A DNA stretch of 47,267 nt. It comes from Ichthyophonus hoferi. Its lineage: Eukaryota; Opisthokonta; Ichthyosporea; Ichthyophonida; Ichthyophonidae. Positions 36,655 to 47,267 of the stretch are shown one piece after another. The stretch's first letter is position 1, and each line of letters opens with the position of its first letter. Both the position numbers and the translations under genes were made by a program. The notes under the pieces are model-generated. The model was not told the origin of the DNA. It did not search any database and worked only from the letters and a program-made list of their open reading frames with translations. Location: assembly GCA_002751075.1 (NCBI GenBank), contig NAOQ01000100.1, positions 101,143 through 148,409 on the forward strand, given 5' to 3'.

Positions 36655-36855
36655 TGACGTCAAGATACATTAATCACAAGTGACCCATGGGAGTGGTCGG
36701 CCCACTACTATGACATAACAAAGAGTAATTATAAGTGCCAATGGTATTTGTAGGCTCACTATAATGACGTCATGGAATATTAACCGGGGCTCATACAGTT
36801 AGTCAGCCCTCTATAGTGACGACATGATTCCCTATTTACTTTATCATGACGTCAT
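36655..36855 (+). promoter_or_regulatory. Cluster of CRE/ATF-like palindromes upstream of ARCN1
   Basis: TGACGTCA occurs at 36655-36662, 36765-36772 and 36847-36854, the last two inside the longer palindrome ATGACGTCAT. Variants TGACATAA (36711) and TGACGACA (36817) stand between them. Most are preceded by a GGCYCACTAT-like word, so the array looks like a diverged repeat of a regulatory unit. CREB/ATF-family factors (including the CREB3 group that drives secretory genes) bind this motif. Control of ARCN1 is inference. Confidence 0.5.
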
Positions 36856-37815
36856 TAAACATGGAATTTTTTAAGAGTTATCTAGAATGAGGATATGATT
36901 GGCTTATCCAACCAATCACACACGTTATCCAGTTAAGGATGGCAACCCCATTCTATAGCCCTTTTACAGCCCTGACTGGCCTATAACACCGTTATAATTA
37001 TTTTTTTTATTAAAATAGAATTTATTTGGCGTAATTCTTTGGGGTTAATTCTTGCCGTGTCCCCGCCCTACACTATCGCTAGTATTAGCCCATAAACGTA
37101 TATAACAGTTAGAAGGTATTGGTTTTTTTTTTTTGAACCAACAATATGTAATTCTATTATTCCTTTTGTTGACACTAAATGCGTCGCTAGAGCCCTTTGC
37201 CTTCTTCATTATTGTTATTGCAGGCGTAGGCTAAGCTACTGCTCGACATATTTTGTGGTAGAGGCTTTCAGAAGCAAACTTATTGCCTAACTAATGAGAG
37301 CGATGCCAATTCTTTTAGCCTTTCCAGTAGAGTACAGGGAATTATCCAACGCAACACGTCGTTCATGACCTTTCTTGCTCCTTATTTTGTTATAGAGGTT
37401 TCATATTGTGGGATTATTGTCACAAGGCAAGGGAATGTGCTTAAGTGAGCAGGCTGAAACAGTTATTTTGGAGCTTAATAATTCATCTATAGAGAATAAT
37501 TCACAGTCTAAATTGTTTTATTGTTACTTTAAAGGCGTTAGGTATTTGGGGAGAGCTTTGGGTGAGGCCGCCCTGAAACATAATGAATTTTATATACTGT
37601 GCTATAAATGAGAGAGTTGTATGGAGTGAGAAGCAGAAGGAAGGAGCAGGTAGAAGGCAGAGAGAAGAGAAAGATGTTGAAAGAAACATGGGATTGGACA
37701 GACTTAGGCCTATAGTATATATACAAAGACTGAATAAAAGGTAATGCAATATTAGGTTTCTAGTTTCTAAATAATTCATCCTATTAACACGACAATTATT
37801 TTTACCTTGTTTTAG

Positions 37816-37851
37816 GTTCAAGCCTCCAGCTAAAGGCTAATTGAAAAAATG
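37816..37851 (+). other. ARCN1 exon with the start codon
   Basis: After the acceptor TTGTTTTAG, 33 nt of leader precede ATG (37849-37851), which abuts the donor GTGAGT directly, so the exon codes for only the initiator Met. The upstream acceptor implies at least one more 5' non-coding exon. Confidence 0.7.
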
Positions 37852-40800
37852 GTGAGTACTTTTAGCATCACCCTTAGGGCAGAACAGCCTTCTTTATACT
37901 CTTTTACTGTTGTTCATAAGTACATATATACTGACCTTGGTGTACACGTAAGAAATACAGTAGCATGTCATCAGTGTAGGCTAGTGTCTTATTGTTGTAG
38001 ATGGAAGTTCTGTTTTCTTCTCACAAGCGGATTTAGTTTAGCAATATTATGTGATTTGTATGGAATGGCTGATAACTGTGAGACACTTAACATCAAGGCA
38101 CAAAAATACATATGCATACATAGATAAATATCCACGGAATACACCTACAGCATACATATATATATATATATATATGCGTGGCAAGGAGGGAAAGGAGAAT
38201 GAATAAGTTAGATGTAGACATGGCTCCTGGTACAGACAAGATATCTGATCAATACATTTATCCAACTACCCCTACCCTATACATATCTTTGTGAGTTTTA
38301 ACCTTATTAATCACTCTACAGGTGCTAATTGCTGCAGGAATATGCACAAAGCAGGGCAAAGGCGAGTACTGGTTTACTACCCCACCCCCCTTCATAAAAA
38401 AGATAGACATGTCAAATGCAAACTAGTGTTGGTTATCATTTAACTCTCTTGACCGTTATTGTCCATCTATTGTTATTGTTGGCACCATTTCATTGTAAAC
38501 TAACCTTGATATTTAGAAATGCTAACTCTCGTGCTCGTTTACACTAGCACACAGTTGTGCATGGATGAATGCATCCTATCCATGGTCACTTTATTATTTA
38601 TCTCTGTGATTTCCTCTCTCTCCTTCTCCCTTTTTCCTTTTCCCTTTTCTTGCTATTTTTAGCATTCTGTTCTTTTCCACCTTTCTCTGAGTGTTTATAT
38701 CTTGTCCACATATAGACTTACTTGTTAAAACATGAAAGATAAGAGGTAGAGACTACCTATAGTATTTGTTTTTTCTCTTTCTCCAATGACTTCTATCACA
38801 ATTAACCTACCTAGCAGTCATGATTATGCACCAATAAAACCCTTTAGGTTATTTTATACTTTATAATCAAGTGATTAACCTTTTCCCACAGCCATTGTAT
38901 CGCGTCAATTCGTTGAAATGTCACGATCACGCATTGAGGGATTATATGCCGCCTTCCCCAAACTACAAGTATAACCCACTGCATCTGTCTCCTCTCCTTT
39001 TCTACTATATTTCTTTTTCTATTTAAGGATGCTTTTGTTATGTATATATGGGTTTTTTTTTACTTTATTATGTCCTTTGAGTCAACTTTTTTCTATCTTT
39101 TTAAAGTGCATAGTATTACCCAAACCTTTGATATTTATATTTTAGTTTCTGTTTAACACATCACTTTTTATATTATAATTATAGATTCGTATTCTATCAT
39201 TTTAAAATACCCATTCAATGTAATATGACAATTTGAAAACTAGAACAATATTAGTTTAAAAGACCAAAGCAGCGTCATTTATTAGAGCAGAAGGACCCCC
39301 TAAGATGACACCTTCCCATATATCTTCTATCTTCCTCTCCCTCTCTCCACGCCATAATTTTAAAATTTCCTTTTAGCAAACTGCACAGTCATGTTTCCTT
39401 TTTAAAAAAATTCTAACCATAATTCGTATATTTTACTTCTTGACTTTATTGGCTTTATCTGTCCTTATCTTTACCATACTAAGAAAAGGTTGTTATTCTT
39501 GCCAATTTTTGATGTATTATATCTCTTATACAGACCTGAAGTTTTTCTTTATAACATTATTTGATGCTCACATTCTACACGTAATGAATCTCCGTTGAAT
39601 TCTGTGCCCATATGTATGTCACCTAGTGCTCTTTGGGTGTATACCATTATACACACATGCTGGCTGTGGGGGTCCCTAGCGTTATACAACGATCTTTCTA
39701 ATACTATCACTATCTTATAATCATCTTCCTTTGCTTAAGAAGATTCTACATCTCTAACTATATCCGTGCTGTACAGAACACTGGTAAACAACACACATTT
39801 GTAGAAACCGAGAATGTGCGTTACGTGTACCAACCTGTAGAAAAGGTCTATGTTGTGCTAATCACCAATAAAAACTCCAACATTTTGGAGGATTTGGAAA
39901 CCCTCCACCTATTTGCCCGTGTGGTAAGTACATTCTGTTGGCTATCCTAGGAGGTTAAATAGAATGAGAAAGGAATAAGGAGAGGGGCAGAGAAACAAGA
40001 TTTTTATGTGGCCCATGTTAGGATTTAATGCTAATTAGTAATTGGTCTTTACAAGGACCATGCGCGTTAAGAGAAAGGGCAGGTGACATGTACTGCAGGT
40101 GATGTTGGATGTTGGCTTGACTGGTGGTCATATGGGAAATGATAGATACATACATACGGGTGCAGTTAAACATATCTACATGCATTATACAGACGTAGAC
40201 AACCGTCTTCCCTAATCCTAGCTACTTCCATCTTTCTCTTCTTCTTTTTCCCCGCCATTTACCTTTTCTCTCATATCTATCTCTATCTCTATCCTTATAC
40301 CACCATTCAATCACACGTGATCCTCTTATAGACACACACAGACGAACACACCCCACCTACATGTTCGCTTTCCCTTGACTCTACTATTCTTCTCTTTCTC
40401 ACCTATCCATGTCTTTATGCTTTTAACAGATTCCCGAATATTGTCGCACCCTGGATGAGATAGAGATAAGTAACAAAGCCTTTGACCTCCTGTTTGCCTT
40501 TGACGAGATTGTGGCCCTAGGCTACCGTGAAAGTGTTAGCCTTGCACAGATTAGAACCTTTACCGATATGGACAGTCATGAGGAAAAGATGTTCCAGATG
40601 GTGCAAAAGGTAGGTGTGGTTGAGAGGTTAGAGAGGCTTCTTGGTATGTATATATTTACATATTTACACACACTTTCTTATGTATGCTCTATGTATGCAC
40701 ACATACAAGCATGTTTACGTGTTTTCAGGACAGGGCGATGTGTATTTCTATATGCCTAGATTAGGGAGCCAGATACTATATATATGCCTTCACCACCATA

Positions 40801-43800
40801 TGCAAATCATGGTTTGTACCAATAAACCCGACCGGTACATAGGGAATAGCTTAAAGATTTGTCATAAATCACTAATTGACAACGACCCACATATCTTAAT
40901 GTATGTGATTTAGTCTATGTAAAGACTTTCATTGTACAATTACTAGCAGCAGGTAATGTTGTATATAGTGGGTGGTTTGCAGCATTGATGAGAGTGAGAT
41001 GGTCTAGATACGTAGGCTGTGGGTGGGAGGTATTGATTTACATTCTAACCACAGAACAAGGAGAAGGAGGCAAAGGAGGAGATGAAGCGTAAGATGAAGG
41101 AGCTAGAGAGACAGAGGAGGGAGCAAGGTGGCAATAGGAGAGCACCTGGTAGGTTGTGTAATGGGTGTGATGGTGTCATTGATATGTTAAAACCATTACC
41201 AGCTTGCTTGTGCGTGTAAAGGACAGCATGTTAAAACGCATGTGCATATTCAAGTATCCTTTTTCTAAACGTCTACTTTTTCCTTAGTCTTTGTTAGTTT
41301 TTGTTTGACTGACTTAAGGAAAACACATGGATAGTAACTGAGATAAAGCGAGACGGAATATATAGATATATATTTGTGAATGCATTTATGTATATCTGCA
41401 CGTATGTTGCATAGGACGTGCACAGATTGTGTTAATCACAACTATTTCATCCCTAGCCACATCTACTGGATTTGGCAGTGGGTTTGGCAGCGGTAACGCC
41501 GGGTCTGGCAGTATGAGCGGAGTAAGCTCATATGGTGGTGCCACCTCACAAGGTGGAAATGACTTCAATGATTCGGGGTCCTATGGATCATCTGAGCCTC
41601 GCTCCATACCTTCGTACGTGCATTTTTATTGTAACCTTGTGTGTGTATGTGCATGTTTAGTATAAAAGCATGAGATATGATGAGGCTTTGAGCTATCTAT
41701 TGATGTAGTGCTGTCTTTTCCTACCTATATACGGTTATTTTCTTGCTAATCACTCACATGGACTATGACAATTCCAAGATACATATTCCATAGTAGCACC
41801 AGTTTTACTTGAGATCATAATAGAGGGGGAATGAGGATAACCTGCACCGTATAGTATAAAAATGAAAGCCAATGAACTTATTTATTTTAATATTTTAAAA
41901 CAGATCTACGGCTGGTAAGGGATTGAAGCTCGGTGGAAAGAAGAAGATGGACGAGTTTGTTAGTGCGCTGGCTCACGAGGGACAAAGGGTAAGGCAGTCA
42001 ATAGGGTTATGGTTGTGATATGTACCAGGGGATATATAGGCGTCAATGCATATCGTTCATCTTACATAAGTACATATTTATTTGCTTCCACGTACACATA
42101 CTATCATACTGTCAGGCGGTTATCAATATTTTAATACAATCTAATGTTCCGATGCATGATGCTGTGTTGTCATTATTTATATACTCATTCGCCAACTATT
42201 GCTTATTCTTTTGTCCTCTCTTTAACACGAAGTATATATGTATACAGATTACGGAAACGCCTGTAGCATATAGCCAAAATGCTCCTAACGCACCAGTCCT
42301 AGTTGACAAAGCTCAAACTGAGTCGTAAGCTTTGTTCTTCTTTCTATTCTATACGTGTTTCATTTCTTCTTGCCACAACTATCTTGTTATTGTACGGTTA
42401 ATACTGTAGTTATTATTGCTGCTCTAACATGTTTTTGCTATTGCTTCAATATGACGGGGGTGTTTGATACCCTTTAGTGTTTTCCATTGTTCTATATTCC
42501 CTAGGAGCAAAGGACCTGACAATAAGAGTAGACATAAACGGAAAATGAATTAAAATAAAGAGCCGCGTATATATAAAGTTACCTCATTTTGATATAACCC
42601 CATTTTCTCAACCAATTTTTTTTTTGCAGCATCCACATTCGTATGGAAGAGAAGATTACTCTTACGGCCTTGCGTGACGGTGGACTTCAAAGTATGGAGG
42701 TCAAGGGTGACCTTATTGTCAATGTATGTTTTGTTTCCCCACACTATGCATACTCTTTTGTCTACATATTCCTCTCTTCTCTCCCGACCCTTTCACATTG
42801 TACTTCACATTTCCTAGTGATATTCATACTTGTTTATTCTTGCATCAAAGCTTTGCAGTATTTCTATTCAGCCATAGAATACATCATTGCCACTACGTAC
42901 CAACACCTACAAACAATAAGGAGATAGGGGGTCAGTAGACTAGCCGATGGTCTCACCATTTCTTCTTTCTTTCAGGTATCTGACCCGGAAAAAGCCCGTC
43001 TGAGGGTGAACGTACAGCTACCTGAAGACAAGCCATTTCAGTATAAGGTAGATGGTAGGGCCTGCTATTGTAGATATAGAATTACTCTGCCTATTATTAT
43101 TAGTCACTCAACACTGCCATTTCTTATGGTTGTCTATACATGTTAGAGAATGCTATGTGCTTATTTTCTTTGAGTTGGGGCTTACTTATTATTGAATAGA
43201 ATGAGTTGATATTTCTATATATTACTTATTTATATACATATAATACATGTGTTGGATTAGAGTAAGTATAGAATCTCTGACAAGTGATTGGGGTTTAAAT
43301 ATCATATATATATATATTAAACCGTGCTAAAAATTCAGGACAATACACTATTCTTTCTCTTCAGCATAAGTAAAACCATAGATTGAAATCATACTAATTC
43401 GGAAGGTGCTTAGTTGTATTATCTTAGTCTCTGATTTATCCAATGAAAATTGGGATCTTGTGGGTTGCTTATAATCAGTTACCATGTATGGTATATTTCC
43501 AATTGATGCCAAGAAAGCCTTCCACCGAATTCAGTTCAAACCATGCATCACTTGTATTACACATTGTAAAATAATGATGATAGATCAATATATTTATGGC
43601 GATGCAGAATAAGGTTTAATGTTGCCATGTTGGCACTCTCCCTGTGATCTCGATGCTGTGATTAAGCTCCTATGTACTTATACCATATCAACTTAACACG
43701 TTTAAAACACACACACCTACATACGTGCATACATACATCTTCCCCCATACACACACACACAGACACATCCCAACTGCAACAAGCAATTGTTCAGTGATGA

Positions 43801-45502
43801 ATGTGGCATTGCACTTAAGGATCCAGTCCGTCCCTTCCCTCTTAACGCCGATCAAGGTGTGCTTAAGTACCGCCTGGCCACCACCGACGACTCTCTTATA
43901 CCTCTGTCTGGTAAGCATTTCTCACCTCTTTTTTACTTCCTTCTCTGTCTAGCTTTTTTCTCTTTCCCGACCACTCTTTGGTTACAACGAGGGATAATAT
44001 CATAATATATATACCATACAGCGATGAGAGTTGTGTTATGTTTGTTTTTTACGTTTTCTTTCCTATTAGATCTATATTAAAGTATTTTCCAACGGTTTCT
44101 TCTAGTGCAAATTACCCTTATTTCCTTGCTCTATTCCTACCTATGATTATATTTATATTTGCTTTCTATTGTAGTACTATTCTATTCCCTTCTGCGAGAT
44201 GTAGTCATAGTTCCGTTCCTCTTGGTTTGATTTTTCTTTTGCGTTTATTGAAAAGAGATATGAAAATATCCTTTATTTCCTGAGATAGGAATATGTTTAT
44301 ATTTAATGTATATGCATATGTGCATTGTAATAAGTTATGCTCCTTTATTTATTATGCCATCGCATATGCTTCTCCAGTTAACTGCTGGCCCTCTATGAAT
44401 CCCGATGGCACGTGTGACGTCAATATTGAATATGAGTTGGAGGAGACACGGCTGTCTTTGGAGCAAATCACTATTAGCATACCCGTCCCGTATGTCTTTT
44501 CTCTCTCTCAACATGGACATTAAGTGCATGCATAGGCCCACATAGACATATACACTTATGCATATACATTGCACGTGACCCTTTTGGTATTCCTGCCCTC
44601 GGTACTATCTGCTCTTGACAAATTTTTTAAATATATTTTGTTTAGATTTGCATATTGATACAAAGGCCTAGCACAGTTCTGATTTGACATCATGTTTATG
44701 TTAGTGTTTTAGCTTTACGTACATATAACCACACAGTCTCTGTAAATGTGCTAATTCGATCCACATACATTTTCTACACAGAACGGGTGCCCCCAAGGTA
44801 GGTAACTACGACAACGAATATTTCTACAACACTAGAGACAGATCCTTGGAATGGACCATTCCTGTTATTGATGCAAACAGTCCCACTGGCTCCATGGAGT
44901 TTACCGCTACTGTGGCCGATGTGAATGCTTTCTTCCCTGTGACTGTCGTCTTTGTGTCGTCTACCAGCTTTTCTGATCTGCAGGTTTGTATAGCTGCAGT
45001 ACACTTTATTCTTATGGTTGTAGGGAGAGTAGTTTCTATAAATAAGTTTTTCTTCTGCCCGTCTCTGTGTCTTTTCTCTTTTACCTCTTGGGCTCTCCTA
45101 TGTTATGGGATATTATACTATTATACTGTATTCCTCTTCGACATTTGCCACATATGCATTCCATCCGATGATTATTTTATGGAAGTATACCTAAGGCTAA
45201 ATATAGGTATGCTGTTAACTGTGTACTGGCATCTCAAGTGTTTGGCCACTCTTGGCAATAACCATATCATTACATAAACATTTTTTCTCACTTCATACTA
45301 TTCTCTTCCTTGTATGACCTCGTTGCCATTTCCCACCCGCCCCCACCCCCCGACTCACCATTACCTAAGTATATGGTATCACGACTGCTGTATCTAACAA
45401 TGATTATTTCATTAGATAACGAGCGTCACATCAGTGGAAGGGGAACCTCTTGTGTACTCGACTGAGACAAGACTTGGTGTTGAGAATTACACAATTGTTT
45501 GA
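37849..45502 (+). CDS. ARCN1: Coatomer subunit delta (delta-COP, archain)
   Basis: Coding exons: 37849-37851, 38322-38361, 38892-38968, 39777-39923, 40430-40609, 41055-41148, 41457-41613, 41904-41988, 42248-42324, 42630-42723, 42976-43047, 43763-43910, 44378-44489, 44782-44983, 45416-45502. All phases agree; 524 aa (human 511). Residues 1-140 form the longin-like adaptin-small-chain fold ([73 protein letters not shown]). A charged Lys/Glu/Arg helix (about 150-175) and a Gly/Ser linker follow, then the mu-homology domain from about 288 ([60 protein letters not shown]). Delta-COP is part of the COPI F-subcomplex and serves retrograde Golgi-to-ER vesicles. Intron 2 has a GC donor. Confidence 0.96.
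38362..38891 (+). other. GC-AG intron (ARCN1 intron 2)
   Basis: The donor reads AAAG|GCGAGT at 38361/38362 and the acceptor is CCCACAG|CC at 38891/38892. Only this junction gives the family-conserved [12 protein letters not shown]. The nearby GT (38367) would break the frame. Confidence 0.85.
42505..42559 (+). other. Possible alternative terminal exon of ARCN1
   Basis: Inside intron 9 an acceptor (ATTCCCTAG, 42496-42504) is followed by 15 in-phase sense codons ([16 protein letters not shown] when joined to exon 9, counting the split codon), then TAA at 42551-42553 and AATAAA at 42554-42559. Use of it would end delta-COP before the mu-homology domain with a short basic tail. This is inference; no transcript evidence is available. 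Confidence 0.3.
43502..43540 (+). mobile_element. Possible LINE reverse-transcriptase relic in ARCN1 intron 11
   Basis: A 13-codon stretch reads [12 protein letters not shown], very close to the L1-type reverse transcriptase block A (IDAEKAFDKIQH). No further motif could be followed on either side, so if real it is a tiny degraded fragment. Chance resemblance is possible. Confidence 0.25.
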
Positions 45503-47072
45503 ATAGCGTTGTAGGAAGTAACATAAAAAACAGAAAATCTGATTTCTTTAATTTGATATTTGTGGAACTGTAAGGGTTTAGATCTCGTTGAAGCCACATA
45601 AGACCAGCCAAATTTACATAAAGAAAGTGTGATATCCCTCCTTCTATCACTGTATACGTATGTGTACTCCGCTGTGTAGACCTGTTAGATTGCTTTATAT
45701 ACACGGGATTAACTTGTAGAACTTCACCTCTTAATGTAATTTAATTTAAGATAACTGATACATAAAATAATCTCTTGTAAGCCATTATGTAGATGGTGAG
45801 AGTCTGTGCATTATAGCATTGGATATAGTATGTTGTTTGGTAGATGTAAACTCGGATTTGGTTGTTGCTTTATGGTTTATATAGTTATGTTGTAGGTGCA
45901 TATATGATATTTCTGTGTCGTTTAATGCTATAATCCGAGTAATCAAGTTTACACATTGAGATATATCTGCAGTCAAAGTAACTAAATGGGCCGTGTTGAA
46001 GGGTATATTATTCCCTTGATGAATTACTACCGTAGCTTATTGGATACAACAGGCTGGGTTTATGCCATGAATACTGTGGATATATCTATAATACATAAAG
46101 AAACCTTAAACTTGAAATGCACTAGCTGACCTACAAGATATGTATGCGTGTATCTACACTGATCACGTATCTTCGGTCTGTTCTAAGTGTACTACACCTT
46201 GAAGTATTCCAATATATCAGCCATGCCATTTTCGCCAATCCGGCATGTCAACTATGACTGAACTCGAGCCAACCATATAGTTCAGGCATTTTTTGTACTT
46301 TTCTTTCATAGTCTAAGACTAACATTCAAAATCAGATTTATTAAACCATCTCTGTATTGTCAAGTGCATATTTGCAATTCAAACAAGATATGCAATTTTC
46401 TAATGTGTTTAGTCATAATAAGCACACTTGATGCAGCCCATAAATAAATGTATCATATAGTTTGTAATTTAGGTTTGAAAGAAAGGGAAAGTATATTAAA
46501 TAAAATTAACTCTAAGTATCTATATATTTAAACAAATGACAATAAATGCACAGATTATTGCAGAAGGTATTACTACGTGGTCCACCTCGCAGTACTAACC
46601 ACGCCCGTAGTCTAGCTTTCCAAATCGGACGAGATGGGGTGCTGTCTGCTATGTAGACTTTTAATCAACAGTATTAGGTCCAACAGAATAATTATGCCTT
46701 TTAAATAAGATTTCACATATTTCTATATGAATATGTTAGTCATGAAAGAAGGAAAAAAATACTTGCTTTTTATGCTTATTGGATAATTTTTCTGTTATTA
46801 AACTATATTGTTATTCAAAAATCATTGGCAACAGAATTAAACTCTTGAATGTGCGGTGTAGGTCATCTTAGCATTTTTAATTTTATTTTAGTAATTTACA
46901 TGTTAATTTTCAGTTGGAACCCCACACTCATTTATTAAACTTCAAACTTAGACTTGTCTTTTTTTTTTTCACCTTCTCGGTCGCTGCCTATTTTGAAAAC
47001 TGTGGGTAGCACTGAGAGTTGCAGATAATTCTTTTCCAGGATTTTTAAAATTAAAAAAGGAAAGCGCTCTCA
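45503..47072. other. ARCN1 3' flank and intergenic DNA
   Basis: No coding exon is recognised. Candidate poly(A) signals (AATAAA) occur near 46443, 46497 and 46540, rather far from the stop. Near the right end a pyrimidine-rich patch (about 46960-46990) and an acceptor-like TTCTTTTCCAG (47029-47039) precede the candidate exon at 47073. Confidence 0.5.
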
Positions 47073-47093
47073 ATGGCAAAATTGAAAAGGAAA
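47073..47093 (+). CDS. Candidate first coding exon of a gene running off the right edge
   Basis: ATG at 47073 opens MAKLKRK and meets a consensus donor, AAA|GTAAGT, at 47093/47094. An acceptor-like TTCTTTTCCAG lies about 34 nt upstream, and a pyrimidine tract near 46960-46990 could be a TOP-like transcription start. The window ends before a second exon can be tested. Seven residues do not identify a protein. Confidence 0.3.
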
Positions 47094-47267
47094 GTAAGTA
47101 CTTTTATTATTATTGATAATTAAAGCAACATTAGAATCTATATTTAGTATTTCTACATCTTTAATACTAATTGCAGTTATATCGTGTAGAAGTGATTTTG
47201 ATCTTACGAAATAAAAAATAGCATATTAGTAATATATATTTAACTGCTATTAAACATGTAGAAAAAT

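Larger units (their letters stand above)
32431..37815. other. Intergenic region between divergent DEK-HMG and ARCN1 genes
   Basis: At the left edge a strong acceptor on the minus strand (poly-T then CAG, ending at 32431) shows that the DEK-like mRNA has an upstream leader exon, which I could not place. The middle is AT-rich with a duplicated block, a SINE-like trace and a gap. The right part holds the CRE-like cluster and a purine-rich tract (about 37610-37690). Another acceptor (TTGTTTTAG, 37807-37815) shows that ARCN1 also has an upstream leader exon. No other gene is recognised. Confidence 0.5.

Noticed and set aside
37408-37611. 67-codon open frame (MGLLSQGKG...) before ARCN1
   Set aside because: No recognisable motif. 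It lies where the ARCN1 leader or promoter should be, and there is no sign of selection that I can read.
38362-38400. A GT donor at 38367 for ARCN1 exon 2
   Set aside because: It shifts the frame and destroys the conserved GKAIVSRQF; the GC donor at 38362 fits.
43688-43918. 76-codon minus-strand open frame
   Set aside because: It is antisense to ARCN1 exon 12 and the CA repeat, whose plus-strand reading matches delta-COP.

Overview
The window looks like invertebrate animal nuclear DNA. It is AT-rich, with spliced genes, small exons (28-270 nt apart from one of 865 nt), introns mostly of 50-900 nt, GT-AG splice sites and many micro- and minisatellites. I can follow four protein-coding genes exon by exon. 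The reading phase is kept at every junction, and each gene is recognised from its protein sequence. A microcephalin with three BRCT domains points to a metazoan; the compact AT-rich style would suit a sponge, a placozoan or a similar early-branching lineage, but I cannot name the species. There are two assembly gaps (N runs at 22027-22525 and 35434-35871).

Layout. 1-3016: AT-rich sequence with two possible 3'-terminal coding fragments of unrecognised genes and one copy of a dispersed repeat. 3237-16690 (+): microcephalin (MCPH1), 25 coding exons, about 661 aa, with an N-terminal UBZ-like zinc finger that I do not know from vertebrate MCPH1, preceded by two E2F-like sites. 16691-22811: about 6 kb with no recognised gene, including a poly-T-flanked gap. 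22812-23965 (+): ribosomal protein uS11 (RPS14), two coding exons plus a probable TOP-type non-coding first exon. 25918-32430 (-): a 14-exon gene of about 794 aa in which the two halves of the chromatin protein DEK (SAP-like module and DEK-C domain) flank an HMG box, with a Met/Gln/Pro-rich tail. 32431-37815: intergenic, with a duplicated block, a doubtful gap and a cluster of CRE-like palindromes. 37849-45502 (+): coatomer delta subunit (ARCN1), 15 coding exons, 524 aa. 45503-47267: 3' flank, and at the right edge a possible first exon of another gene.

The genes are not a pathway. RPS14 (translation) and ARCN1 (COPI vesicle coat) are housekeeping genes. MCPH1 (phospho-H2AX reading, chromosome condensation) and the DEK-HMG protein (chromatin architecture) both act on chromatin, but the sequence shows no direct link. 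The DEK-like gene and ARCN1 are divergently transcribed. The best candidates for something undescribed are the DEK-HMG-DEK-C architecture and the zinc finger on MCPH1; next come the CRE-like array upstream of ARCN1 and a possible alternative terminal exon inside ARCN1.
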